A stretch of DNA of 64,000 nt from Uloborus plumipes (taxonomy: Eukaryota; Arthropoda; Arachnida; Araneae; Uloboridae). Positions within the stretch are counted from its first letter, which is position 1. Each line of letters starts with the position of its first letter. Below are positions 33,470 through 45,751 of this stretch, in pieces. The notes under the pieces were generated by a model. The model worked only from the letters and a program-made list of their open reading frames with translations. It was not told where the DNA came from and searched no databases. Made by a program: the position numbers and the translations under genes. Where the stretch lies: NCBI GenBank assembly GCA_038373865.1, contig JAXGGA010000489.1:156559-220558 (forward strand). Direction: 5' to 3'.

Positions 33470-35578
33470 ATTGTGATGTCATTTATTTTGACCTACATCA
33501 GGGACGACAAAATCACTAAAACAATTTTCATGAATATATTTCTAATTGGAGGCTTGCATCCTTTGCGAATTCAGCTCTGATCATTGTTGAAAGGTTCCAT
33601 GCAACTGAATTATGTGTACATTTTATTCTGCATAAAACATTATTTTTACAGTAAGGTTTATGTTCTCTAATTACGGAAATGATAGACGAAAAGCAAGCAG
33701 ATAGGTTACTGGAAGGTTTGGATTTATACCACTTTTAGAGATTTGCTCTGGAAGACAAACACTAATAATAATAATGAAAATAAAATCAAATTAATTAAAT
33801 AAAAAAAATGACAAAACAAAAAATCAATAATAAAAAAAATAAAAAAAATACAATATCGTTCACATTCATCATTTGCTTGGTAGAGATTTGTTTTACTCAA
33901 GCCATAACTGAGCTCCCCAACTCGCGTGTTTTTTTTTTTTTTTTTGAGTCTACTTTTAATCTATCTTTCCTCTAAACGTAGGATAGTTTCTTTTCTCTTT
34001 AAATATCATGCATTTTTTAAGAACTTCATGGAACAAATAATGAACGTTTTTAAAATGACTAAAAATCTATTTTTGTGCTTCGTTTTTCATACGGATAGTT
34101 TACGGTATGGATGCGTGCGTGTTAGAACTATATCTTATGACACAAAAAGGTGAGCGTCAGAAATAAATCACGATAACTTGATGATATTAATCTTTTTTTA
34201 TTTAAATTTCTAATCTTGTAACACAGAAGACGAGTAAAAATACTTGATTAAAAATTGGAACATTAAAACGTAAAGAAAGTATTTTTAAAAATACACGAAT
34301 ATTCCAATTACCATCGGAAAAAAATTCACAATGAGAAATTTATTTCTTTAAAGTTCTTCACGGTTGAGTGAATGCGGGACGCTCGTAAAAAATAGCATTT
34401 GTTGAACAAAATGAGCGATGTTAGTTGTCGGGAAAAAGTCACTTTAGAAACAAAGCCTTGCATTAGGTTGTTTTTTTACTTTCTTAGAATCTGCTTAAAA
34501 TGCTTTTTTAAAAAAATACTTACACTGTTGAATTTGGACATGCAATCTGTAAAAGCGGATAAATTTTGACTTTTTTAAGGCAGCAAAAATTTATCAATCC
34601 AAATGAGATGAGAAGATAACACAAAATTACGTATAATACAATGTCTGTTTCTTTTTTCTGATTCTTTATATTGACTTAAAGGGAATTAATATTTTATTTT
34701 ACTCGTAAATACTTTTAGCTATGAAAATCTCCCTTTTGGCGATTCTTCCGAAATCAAGTATGAAAGGATTCAGCGGCACAATGGTAGTCAGGCTTTGAGG
34801 TCAAGCCTTCGCTCAAAAAACTTTTTTTTTGACATATATTGCCAGTCCTAGTACGGTAGCTTTTAACGTTATGATAAATCTAACGCTATGATAAACTCAA
34901 CGAAGAGGAACACCCTCGTTGAGAAAATGAATTCTAGATGAGCAAGTATATGGATTTGGACTGGTTTAGTTTGAATATCCTGAAGACAAAAAGACTTTTT
35001 TTATATAAAAAGCTCATCATTTGTACGTTCTGTAGGAAAATACTTTTTTTTTTTTTGTGTGTGTGTTTTTCTCTTATTTAAATCCTAGTTTAAGATTATT
35101 CGGTGATAACTTATATTTTGTCATTTTCAAATAAAGTTATTAGAACAAAATACCATTTTACACTAAAATGGATTTCAGGACTCTTGGATTAGAATTATTT
35201 GAGTTTAATAGCTTAAAACCAAAATTTTTACCTCTTTACATTAGTTTTTGAAAGAGCCAGAAAAGAGATGTCTTTAACGAAAAATGTATTCCATTATCGG
35301 TAGTCATTTTATAAAGCAGATGATTTTATAATCCAGTCATTTTATTAGTGGCGGGCACTGTACTCACTTCTATCTACATATCTATACATTGAAAAAAGTC
35401 ATAGGAGTCACATCGTTTTTGGCAATCGCTTAAGAAACTGTTGCAACGCATCTGTAATCACAATAAAAAATTCAGAAAATTTCATTCTTCAACAAAAACG
35501 TTACGAGTCATGTATGCTAGCATACATGGTTAATTGATAAATTATTATAAAGACTCAGAAGATCATAAGTGCACTTGA
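33470..35578. other. AT-rich spacer, no gene recognised
   Basis: A tRNA-like word cluster (GCGGCACAATGGTAGTC followed by AGGCTTTGAGGTCAAGCCT) lies at about 34771-34809 but has no B box. Poly-T runs lie near 33929 and 35044. Confidence 0.3.
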
Positions 35579-36300
35579 TTCTCAGAACGGAACAGGACAT
35601 ATCCGCCGCAAATTTTATTCCCCTCTTTCCCGCATGATACATTTCCCCCGCGACTCCTATTCCCCCTCTGACTGGCATAGGACAAATCCGCCGCGCCATT
35701 TCCAAGGGTGAGAAAGGGGTTACTGGTTTAAAATTTTCATTCTTAGCGACACATCTTCATTTGGCGACAAAGACCAAACCAAAAAAGCGGAATTTATTCC
35801 CGGACTACTTATATTAGTAGTCCGTGGTTCAGCTCCGGAATTATTGCTGGAAATCAAGTTTCTCAGTAAAAATTTTGACACGAAAGAAAATACCATTTTT
35901 TTTTTTGCCAAATTATGCTTAGTAATTACGAGAAAAAAGTTCTGGAACTAACTCCTGCAATTAAGTTCGAAAATTGAAATTGAATGAAGAACTTTATCAT
36001 CTTTGCGAGCGAACATTTTTCTTTTATCGTTGCATCATCCAGCAACTCGGAACCAATCACAGACAAGGACAATGTAAACATGTTGCTCTGCTATAATCTC
36101 GTCTGCTCGATTTTCCACGTAAAAGCAATGATTTTGCTGCAGTAAATACAGGTTTGACGAGGTGTAAAATTCATTATAGATGGTAATTTAGAGGATGAAT
36201 TTCGTAAAATAACGGACGAAACATGGTCGACAATTTTATTTTACTCTGAATAGTAGAATAAATTGAACTGTAGCTCCGGAAAATATATTACGGAACGGTT

Positions 36301-36573
36301 TCAGTTGGGTTGGCTACCTTTCGGCTTGGCGACATTTTTTTCAACGCCGAGCCGTGGTGATGACTCACGCGTGGTTTTCTTGAACGGCTGTAAAACTTCA
36401 GCTGGTAGTGTGGGAGCAACTGGCTCTCCGTGAGATTTTTGTGATATAATTATGGGAGTTAGTTTTTCTGAAAGATATTGGCACCAGAAGTACGAATTCG
36501 GATGTAACCACCCCCAAAAATAGTGCAGGGGAGCGGCTAAAGTTGCAAAAAATGGATTTACTAAAATAGCCAT
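36301..36573 (-). CDS. 90-codon unknown ORF inside the 35.6-39.3 kb element
   Basis: Minus-strand ORF starting MAILVNPFFATLAAPLHYFW, with an aromatic, hydrophobic first half (Trp, Tyr, Phe) and a polar, Lys/Pro-rich end (KTTRESSPRLG..KNVAKPKG). Codon and residue use is more balanced than in chance frames here. No domain or catalytic motif recognised. Its upstream side is interrupted by the hAT insertion at 36600, only 26 bp away, so any longer exon would have been cut. It might be a transposon gene fragment or chance. Confidence 0.3.
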   Translation of the reverse strand: MAILVNPFFATLAAPLHYFWGWLHPNSYFWCQYLSEKLTPIIISQKSHGEPVAPTLPAEVLQPFKKTTRESSPRLGVEKNVAKPKGSQPN

Positions 36574-36599
36574 ATCTACATTATTTCATGGCTTACAAC

Positions 36600-37718
36600 T
36601 AGGGCTGCGACATCGATGTCGATGTTTTGGAAACATCGATGTTTTAGTTAAAACATCGATGTTTTTACCATCGATGTTTGAGGGTCGATGTTTTCCCAAT
36701 ATCGATGTTTTGGGTTCGATGTTTTTTTCGATATCGATGTTTTATAATCCAGCAAAAAAAGCTTGATTAAAATATGCGATATGCAGACGTATTAAGAAGT
36801 TTTCATCCTTAATCAGAAGTTTTAGTATAAATCTTACTAGGAAACCTTTTCTATGATTATTATCGATGTTTTGCTCTCGATGTTTCTAAAACATTTCTAG
36901 TTCGCTTTCGCCATTTTTTTTTCATTTTATTTATTTCATTATCATTCTTTATTCTTTATGTGAATGTTTTATATTTCAGTAAAAAAAAAATCATCAAGAT
37001 ATGCGGCCAAAATTTATATCCTTAATCAGCCGTTACACTATCAATCTCGGTAGGAGACGTTTTTGAAAGTAACCATCAATGTTTTAAGGTCGATGTCTTT
37101 TAATGATCACTGTTTCGCATTCGATGTTTTTTTTCCTTTCGATGTATGTTTTACACTTCAGCAACAAAAAGCAATAAAGATAGGCAATAGAAAAAATTCA
37201 TCTTTAACAGTTGCAATACCTATCGTATTGAAATAGTTTTCTTTAAAAATTACTACCGATGATTTACGATCAACGATTTTTAAACATCGTTGTTTTTGTT
37301 TTGCTTTAGAATTTTTTTTCGATAACGGTGTTTTACATTTCGGCAAAAAAAAAAAAAAAAAAGTTTTATAAAAATATGCGATAAATAAAAGGTATACAGT
37401 TAATCAACAGTTGCAGTATCTATCTCACTGAGAAAGTTTTCCATAATTGACATCGATATCAGACGGTTGATGTTTTTCTGGAGACAAAATATAAATCTAA
37501 TTGAGTGATATAAAGATGCGCAATGTATTGGGGAGTTAGTGTATTACTGTACATTTAAATGTGTAAGTAATTTTTATGAAAAAAAATCGATGTTTTGAAA
37601 CATCGATGTTTGAAAACATCGATGTTTTTTGGTCGATGCATCAATACCATCGATGTCTTAATTTCGAAACATCGATGTCTTGAAACATCGATGTTTTGCC
37701 TTCGATGTCGCACCCCTA
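36600..37718. mobile_element. hAT-type element with CATCGATGTTTT arrays, nested
   Basis: Starts TAGGGCTGCGACATCGATG and ends ATGTCGCACCCCTA, with a perfect 8-bp target duplication CTTACAAC (36592-36599 and 37719-37726). CATCGATGTTTT or close variants are packed into the first 150 bp and last 130 bp and appear singly between. The middle consists of about four diverged tandem units, each with a GTTTTA(C/T)A-TTCAGCAAAA start, an A(A/G)ATATGCGAT word and a CTTAATCA/GTTGCA segment. No transposase; non-autonomous. It is nested within the 35581-39252 element. Confidence 0.85.
36735..37560. repeat. Four diverged tandem units inside the CATCGATG element
   Basis: Unit starts near 36739, 36968, 37147 and 37330 share, in order: a ATGTTTTA-C/A-TTCAGCAAAAA block, TAAAGATATGCGA-like words, ATCCTTAATCAG(C/A)(A/C)GTT, a TATC(T/A)ATCTC word and AGGAAA-TTTTCC. 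Spacing is about 180-230 bp. Identity is low, so these are old duplications. Confidence 0.5.
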
Positions 37719-38021
37719 CTTACAACCAGTTTTCAAAGCGTAAAATGCTTAAATACAGGATAAAAAAACATTTGTTACGGTTTCTCGATGAACAAAAAAT
37801 AGGATGTTAAGTCGTTGGGAGAAAAATCAAGCAATTCCTCTGCTGTATGGCAGCTACTTGCTCTCAAATATTAGTTATTATTTCGGAAATTCATTCAAAG
37901 CAGGTTCTTTGATGTTTTGAAAATGTTTTGGCTCTAATTGTAACGTGCTTAGCCCCCGTTTATACTTCGTTCTACTCGGGGGTCTTTTTGCAGTAAATTG
38001 TTTGAAAAGTAAGTCTAAATA

Positions 38022-38237
38022 CTAACCTGTATGAACGAAATCAAGTATGAAAATGGTAAAATATGTAGCATATACTCCTTTTGTAGGACATTTAGAAGAA
38101 CGAAAGAGGATTGTGTTTCTAGAAAATATCTTGAGAAGATTCAAATCTGCTTGAAATGCCGTGATTACTGTAATATTCTGTGATGGAGTTAATACTTCTG
38201 CCTTCTGCGATAGAAGTTCCGCAGCACAGTTCAACAC
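38022..38237 (-). CDS. 71-codon unknown ORF, possible exon with donor site
   Basis: Minus frame starting MLNCAAELLSQKAEVLTPSQ and ending FTIFILDFVHTG at ACAG followed by GTTAGT, a plausible 5' splice donor just before the stop. No family recognised. It lies within the large TIR element and could be an exon of that element's own gene, or chance. Confidence 0.25.
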   Translation of the reverse strand: MLNCAAELLSQKAEVLTPSQNITVITAFQADLNLLKIFSRNTILFRSSKCPTKGVYATYFTIFILDFVHTG

Positions 38238-38383
38238 ATTTTTGAGAATATTTAGAAATAATGTGATAAGAATGAATCTTGATCATGAAGAACTCCAATT
38301 ATGTACGTTTAAAAACACAATAGCATTTCAAAACCAAAACGAAAAAACACAACCGACGCAGCGCTTCGTACACATGACTCAGT

Positions 38384-38524
38384 GCCCTGCTCCACATCAG
38401 CGTAAAACGAGACCGAAACTGAAGGCAGAAACCGAAAATCGGGGTACTTTCCATAGGAACACTATTTGCTTCATTTTACGCTTCTGCTTTATTTTTCTGC
38501 TTTACGTCAATGTGGAGCAGGGCC
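38384..38524. mobile_element. Small MITE with TGCCCTGCTCCACAT ends
   Basis: Left TGCCCTGCTCCACATCAGCG and inverted right GGCCCTGCTCCACATTGACG pair over about 25 bp and continue GTAAA. CTCAG flanks both sides (38379-38383 overlapping and 38525-38529), a possible 5-bp target duplication. Length about 140 bp, no coding. Confidence 0.55.
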
Positions 38525-39028
38525 CTCAGACATAACGCTGTAAACACTGGTTGCCAAACGTTTGAAAACGAAGCTGTGATGCCAAATTATTATTAAATTT
38601 GACATTCTATAAGAACAAAAATTCGTTTTAGTTTCAAAATTCGAATAATAAAACAAATATTTCTGCATTTTACAAACCGAAACAGTTAATACACAACCCT
38701 TTGCACTTGCACTTGAGAGAAGCTGTATAAAATAAACACTGCGTATTACGATCGAATGTTTGTTTACGTTTTCGGCGCTTCCCATTGGCTCGTCGGAAGA
38801 AAATTCGGTGTAATATCACCTACGCGTTTGTGAAATAGTTCGTTATTTTAATGGCTCTTTTTTGTACTTGAGAGCAGCGTTGTATTCCGGAACTTTTAAT
38901 AGTGTTCACCTTAAACCTTTTTTACGTACACTTCCGTCGCTTTCTCGTGTCTAAAAAATATTTTTGCCAAACGAAACGATAAGGATTACCGTCTTACGGA
39001 CTATAGGGGGTAAATCGCAAAGAAGTAA

Positions 39029-39048
39029 AAAAAAAAAAAAAAAAAAAA
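39029..39048. repeat. Poly-A run
   Basis: Twenty A bases in a row near the right end of the large TIR element. Confidence 0.9.
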
Positions 39049-39252
39049 CACAATGCAGTGTAAATCAATTTAAACTTCGCCAATTTTAGTTCGCCAAATA
39101 TTAGAGTCTACCAGCTCAATCGGCGGATTTGTCCTGTTGTACAGAAACGGCGGGGAGACACGCGGTGGAAATGTCTCATGAGGGGATGATAGAGATAAAT
39201 TTTGCGGCGGATATGTCCTACGTTGCGGCGGAAATGACCTGTGCCCTCTCAG

Positions 39253-40600
<1,348 letters not shown>

Positions 40601-40693
<93 letters not shown>
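40601..40693. repeat. (TAA)n microsatellite
   Basis: About 31 uninterrupted TAA/ATA units. Minus-strand poly-Ile and poly-Tyr frames are its translation. Confidence 0.97.
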
Positions 40694-40722
40694 GCGTTTT
40701 CCAAACAAAACATGACAATTAA

Positions 40723-41229
40723 CCCACTTATGCCCAGTGTCCTACAAACAGGACGCTTGTTACTTACTGCATACAAAAACCTGTAATGGGTATATCATTT
40801 TACTAAAGCTGTTTTTAATAAGTTAAATAGTCCTTCTTCTTGAGAAAACCGGTTAGAGCCACTATTTGGACATCAGAGTTTATTTATTGACTGCTATTTT
40901 CAGACAAATCAGTCAAGCAACGATCCAGCATGGGTAGCCATAGAAAGTAAGTTTTTTTTGCGAACCTTTTTTTCATAAAATTAAACTATTTTGAAATGAT
41001 TTGCTTTAAATTGATCAGATGTCTTCTGTAATGTTACTTTGCAAAAGTAAAGTCAAGTAAGGTCGTATTTTGCTCACATATCTGCAAAACATCCCATAAA
41101 CAGGACGTTAAATAACTTAATAAATATCGCAACGGCGAACTATTTCAAGCCTAAAATGTATGTAAACCATTCCAAGTAAGAGCTTTAAGCGGATAAAAAT
41201 TGAAAAAAATTGTTAAAAAAAAACTTGGG
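40723..41229. mobile_element. Possible piggyBac-like MITE
   Basis: TTAA (40719-40722) followed by CCCACTTATGCCCAGTGTCC, the style of a piggyBac terminal repeat. About 500 bp later GGG is followed by TTAA (41230-41233). The words ACAAACAGGACG and ATAAACAGGACG occur near either end. The right TIR match is short (only CCCA in common), so this rests mainly on the TTAA target and the left end. Confidence 0.4.
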
Positions 41230-41233
41230 TTAA

Positions 41234-42175
41234 AGTTAATGCAATATAATATTTACTAATAAATTGTCATTGATATGTTCTTTTTTTTTTTTTTTTTTGC
41301 TAGATAGAGCTCAATAAAAGAATTTAGAAACTATTTCAGCATTTTTGTTGCTCATCCTCCCTTAAAAACTATTAAAACGGCGTTTTAATTTTAATTATTT
41401 TTGATGAATTAGAGTAATTATTGCATCCAAGCAAGAAATTAAAAAAAAAATGGAATTCATATTTTTGATATAGTATACTTTTTTCAATATTAAAACGAAT
41501 AAAAAAACTATTTTACCTTTAATCTTAAAAATTCCCATCAGATATCTTCAATAAATATTGATGCATTGTTTTCCTATTAGATTTTGTATGTGACTTTGGA
41601 ATGAAAACTGCTTGCCCTTACGTGTAAAGCGTGACTGATGTAAATAAAAGATTTGGATCCAATAAGATGAATATGCTACTAACACGTAAGACAATTTTTC
41701 AAAGCTTACTACAGAGTTTTAGAAAAACGTGATAAACAAAAACAAACATTTCTCTGGTACCCTTTTTGCGAAAGAAATAGCATTGGATTTTCTTTTCTCT
41801 GACTTCATAAACACATTTCTTACAGAAATTTGTTCAATCAAAATGGCTTGAGAAATGCCCATTCTCAATAAATAAATAAATAAATACCAGCAGCATATAT
41901 ATATATTTTTTACCTGAAAAGTAATTGTTTGTTTTTGAGTAGAAGTAATACATTTTCTACTGTGAAGGTGATGTATTGATAGAGGCTCATTGCACGCGTA
42001 AATGGAAAACTCTTTCCGAAAATATATTTGGATTTATTCTTGTATATATTTATTTAAGATTAACCGGTACATTTAGATTTAAAATAATAAACCAAGACTA
42101 TTAAGCCAAAATTGTTATTCATGCAAATATGATTAAAAAGCACAGTATTTAGATTTTGAACAGAAATTCTGATAA
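41234..42175. other. Unassigned AT-rich spacer
   Basis: AAAT-type simple repeats near 41868-41886. Nothing else recognised. Confidence 0.3.
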
Positions 42176-42177
42176 AA

Positions 42178-42730
42178 CAAGAAGTTATATTAAGAACTAA
42201 ACAAGCCTACTTTCCCGTTTACCGACATCGGCATTTTAGCATCTGATCAATATTCTTTTTATTATCTAAGACTGCAAATTATGCCAAACATACCTTTTTA
42301 GCATTTAAAGCTGATTTCTAAAGATACAATACATATCTCTCATCTGAATAACTAGACAGGTAAAAAGTAAATAAATAATTAAATAAAGCGGCAGCACCTT
42401 TTAATCTAAACATTTCCTAAATAAAAGTTCTTAATGTATATTTATTCCGCTGCCAATAATTAAAATAAATATATAAATAAATATACTTTAGAAATACAAT
42501 CAATAATGAAATGTTTCCTTAAACAAATATTTTTTGTTAAAAAATTGTCTGCCAAAAAAAAAAAAATAATAATAATAATAATAACAATAAGTAAATGAAA
42601 AAAATACATGAACAAATAAAAAATCGTCTGCACAGTTCTTTCTTTTCAGAGTAGGAGTCGGTCAGTTTTTTCCCAACCGGCATGTCTGCCATGTTTTCTG
42701 AGTCAGAATTAGAGTAGAGGATTCAGAGTC
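42178..42730 (+). repeat. Dispersed direct repeat, copy A
   Basis: Shares with 44995-45605, in the same order and strand, the blocks AACTAAAC(A/G)AGCCTACTTTC, CGACATCGGCATT, GCATCTGATCA, (A/T)ATCGTCTGCCAAAAAAA with AATAATAAT, and AAAAATCGTCTGCACAGT, up to the GTCTGCCATGTTT region. Similarity is patchy (estimated three-quarters). Probably two copies of one transposon fragment. Confidence 0.65.
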
Positions 42731-42850
42731 GAAGTCAGAGTCAAAGGCTCTAAAATTCCAAAAGTGGGAGTAGATCATTTCTTTCCAAGCTAGCATTTCT
42801 GCTATGGCTTAGTAGTCGGGTTAAAGGACTCGGTGTCAGAGTATAATTAA
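42645..42850 (+). repeat. GAGTCGGAGTC-type decayed hAT fragment
   Basis: GAGTAGGAGTCGGTCAG followed by several GAGTC/GAAGTCAGAGTC words and TCTAAAATTCCAAAAGTGGG resembles the hAT element at 50164-50808, which ends TTGTAAAATCCCGGAGTAGG. It overlaps the end of direct repeat copy A. Ends and target duplication are lost. Confidence 0.45.
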
Positions 42851-42929
42851 CTAAAGCAATTTTGTAGGCTTTTCAAAATGTCGTATATTTACTCTACTTC
42901 ACAAATCAAAATGTTGACTTACGCGAGGT

Positions 42930-43040
42930 ATTGTAGGACTGATCCTATATGTCTTATACGGCATAAATTTAAGATTAATTAAAATTGGGGGTTTAGCTTA
43001 AAATTGGGTGCGTCTTATATGCCGAAAAATACGGTAAGTC
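42930..43040 (-). repeat. Possible TIR-element end (CCGTATTTTTCGGCATATAA)
   Basis: On the minus strand ACCGTATTTTTCGGCATATA then AGACGCACC begins at 43036, with a diverged inverted echo (CTTATACGGCATAAA) at about 42955. The style TACCGTATTTTTCGG...TATAAGACGCAC is that of a terminal repeat common in animal DNA transposons. Only a remnant is present. Confidence 0.4.
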
Positions 43041-43041
43041 A

Positions 43042-44990
43042 AGACTCTATTGCAATATAATTTATCTTGGTAAAAATCAGCTGTACATTATGCCATTAAC
43101 GTTTTTTTCTCAACTTTTAATACCCTCTTTTTTAGCGCCTTTTTGTTAATACGTGAATTAGTTTTGGCCATCACTAATTTTTGTAATTTGAGTTAGCTGT
43201 CGCCTAATGTATTTTTTCATTAAAATCTTTTTCAGTGAGGCACATATAAAAAAGCAGCAGTTTTCAGGTTCTTGCAAATTAGTAATAATTTATGATCACC
43301 ATTGTTATTTTTAAAAAAATCTAGAAAAAAGTGCTATTCTTTTTTCTACTGTGATAAATTATTCATATCTCTTTTTTTAATTACTTTATTTTAAATTTAT
43401 TTTACTTTGCAACAGCAAAGAGCGTTTTCTCATCTAACTTCTTAAGTGTTAATTAAATCATTGAAGTTCGAAAGAAAAGGACGTTCGTACAAATTTACAC
43501 CTTAATAAGGTCTTGGTGTGTGGTTGTGTGTTTCCTGAAGGTAAACAGTGAATTAACAGTTGCAGTTTAGACATTTAGTCAGTAATATATTTTGGAAAAC
43601 TTATGTTTTTTTTTTTCAAAATGCTTAATTATTTTAATTAGAATAATATCTTTTTAAACTTGAAAAGATGCTTTGAAATTCCCTTTTAAATTATTAATCG
43701 TGACTTCCACATGTCTTTCCCCATTTTTCAACTCAACTCTGCTTGGTTTTTTTCCTGGGGGTGATACTTTTGGGGAGTGGGGATTGGCAACAAGGGGGAT
43801 CAGGGGTGAAAAGAAAAAAGAAAAAAGGGTGGTGTGCAGTGAAAAAGAAGAACATGTGGCCAGTCTTGCCCATGAAAAGAGTGTGTGTTTGAGTGATAAA
43901 ATTGAAGAAATAGTACAAAATTTGGAGGCTATTCCGTGAGCACAAGAGGATGTACTGAAGTCTTTCCAGGAAATAGCTGCCAAAAGGGCAGATGTTCTTA
44001 GATGGAAAAAAGGAGATCTACCAGAGATCAAAAAAGGTGTGCCTAGATGACTGCAATGTGGACCCAGTAAGATGCCTGCAATGTGGACCCAGTAACTTAT
44101 TATGGAGATTCATAGAACATTAATGAGGTAACAAGTTTTGTCTTTTACCTTGCCTCCCCAAAAAGAAAAATATTGTGGAACCCCTTTTGTTCTAATGTGT
44201 AACCCCAACCTCATTGTAATTAACCATGCCAGAGTCGATTTGATAGAAGCCACTGTGTACAAATTAATGTATAACCTTTTTTTTAATCTGGCTTTGTTTT
44301 ATTTGATGAGTTCCCTCACCACACTTGACGAACCTGTCCTAGTGAGATTACAAAAGCTGAACAGATATAGAACAGTATCTGAGCATTTTTCCTTTACGTT
44401 CTAAATCATCTTTCAGAGCCAAAATTACTGATTTCAGTGTGCATAATAATGCGCTTATTATGCGCAGTCTGTAGTCTTTTTTTTTTTTTTTTTTAATGCG
44501 TGTGAAAGAAACTGGTTTAAATGTAGGAAATATAAATGGCGCATATAAACTAACAACCATGAAGACTTTTAAGATAGTATTCTGACTTTAGCGGGTTTTC
44601 GAACAGTGTAAATCAACGTTTTAAAGATGCGTTTATTCTAGATTTTGTTTCAGTACTGCTGGTGGACCTCCACTATAGCCTAGAAACAGCTATTTGATGT
44701 AAATAGTAGTTCAAAACGTGCGTTCTTTATTTACAATCACTGATTTTTTTCCATAGGTTTGGCTATTATGAAAGTATTTTAAACTAAAACACCGTATTAG
44801 GTATTCCGTTGAAGTTATAAATATAATTATCTAACTTGCCTTTCAGTAAGTGAACTGTGGACGTAGAGTACCAAAGGTGCTTAATATCTGCTAAAGAAGA
44901 GGCTAGAGGCTAATGGATTTTTTTTTTTTCGAGGGAGCGAAGACCTGTCGTCAGAAAAAGTTATTCGGACATTGAAAAAAAGAAAAAAAA
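43042..44990. other. Spacer with several overlapping short frames, no gene recognised
   Basis: Three overlapping frames at 43654-44031 (both strands) are caused by a slightly less AT-rich patch and have no recognisable domain. The frame at 44138-44404 likewise. A 28-bp near-tandem repeat (GCAATGTGGACCCAGTAA twice) lies at about 44050-44097. Confidence 0.3.
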
Positions 44991-44994
44991 GAAA

Positions 44995-45605
44995 CAAGAA
45001 GTTCTGTCAAGAACTAAACGAGCCTACTTTCCCGTTCATCGACATCGGCATTCTAGCATCTGATCATTATTCTCTTGATTATCTGAGACTAAAAATTATG
45101 TCAACCTTTTTAGCACTTAAAGCTGATTTCTAAAAGCAAAATATACCCCTCTCATCAGATGAAATAGACACATAAAAAGTAAATAAATGAATAAATAAAG
45201 TTTTGTCACACCTTTTAAAGAATGTAACTGTTACAGTTCTTCCGTAGAAAAATTTCTCAATTGTTTTCAAAAAAAATTAAAAGTACAAAGTACATCAAAA
45301 CACATTTTATCAAAGAAAGAGAAAAAAAGAAAAAAAACTCGTCCGTTGATAAAATGTCTCGAATTTCACTTTTAATCCATTGCCAGTTGTTAAATATAAA
45401 TAAAGAATAAAATGCCCTCGTGAATGAAACATTTTTGTTACAAAAAAAAATCGTCTGCCAAAAAAAAATAATAATAATAATAATAATAAATAAAATAAAA
45501 CAAATGAATAAATAAACAAAAAATCGTCTGCACAGTCAGTCATTTTTTTTCTGAGCCTGCATTTCCGCCATGTTTGCGGAGTCGGAGTCGGAATCAGAGT
45601 CCTCA
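44995..45605 (+). repeat. Dispersed direct repeat, copy B
   Basis: Counterpart of 42178-42730, ending in GCGGAGTCGGAGTCGGAATC. It runs directly towards the 145-bp tandem repeat at 45752, so both may belong to one larger unidentified transposon. Confidence 0.65.
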
Positions 45606-45751
45606 CAGAAGATTATTCAGAAAAGTACTTTACAAACATTATTTATCAAAACCATTTTCTTACAAAGTTAGTTTGAAGGAAATCTGACTTTAAGTTCAGG
45701 ATCAACATTCAACTTAAATTCCCCGTAGGCGCTAATGTTAAATTTTTTTCT

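Larger units (their letters stand above)
35581..39252 (-). mobile_element. Large TIR element with repeated GGACAWWTCCGCCGC motifs
   Basis: The left start CTCAGAACGGAACAGGACAT and the inverted right end CTGAGAGGGCACAGGTCATT both run into TCCGCCGC. Further inward both sides repeat GGACATATCCGCCGCAAA and GGACAAATCCGCCG, with a diverged ATTTCCxCCGCG in between. The TIR region is about 130 bp. Total length is 3.7 kb including a nested 1.1-kb hAT element and a small MITE. No target duplication was seen, so the outer limits may be slightly off. The interior is less AT-rich than its surroundings and has minus-strand frames of unknown function. Confidence 0.55.

Noticed and set aside
33076..33470. CRISPR-like array (regular repeats)
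   Set aside because: Simple trinucleotide repeats and one tandem duplication without unique spacers, in a eukaryotic context.
34771..34809. tRNA-like word cluster GCGGCACAATGGTAGTC
   Set aside because: There is an A-box-like word and an anticodon-like hairpin but no B box or acceptor stem.
36600..37718. Regularly spaced CATCGATG words as a satellite array
   Set aside because: Inverted ends and a perfect 8-bp target duplication show a single transposon insertion.
43654..44031. Overlapping ORFs on both strands (125, 88 and 70 codons)
   Set aside because: Three frames open at once reflect low stop density in a less AT-rich patch; none has a domain and none is clearly favoured.
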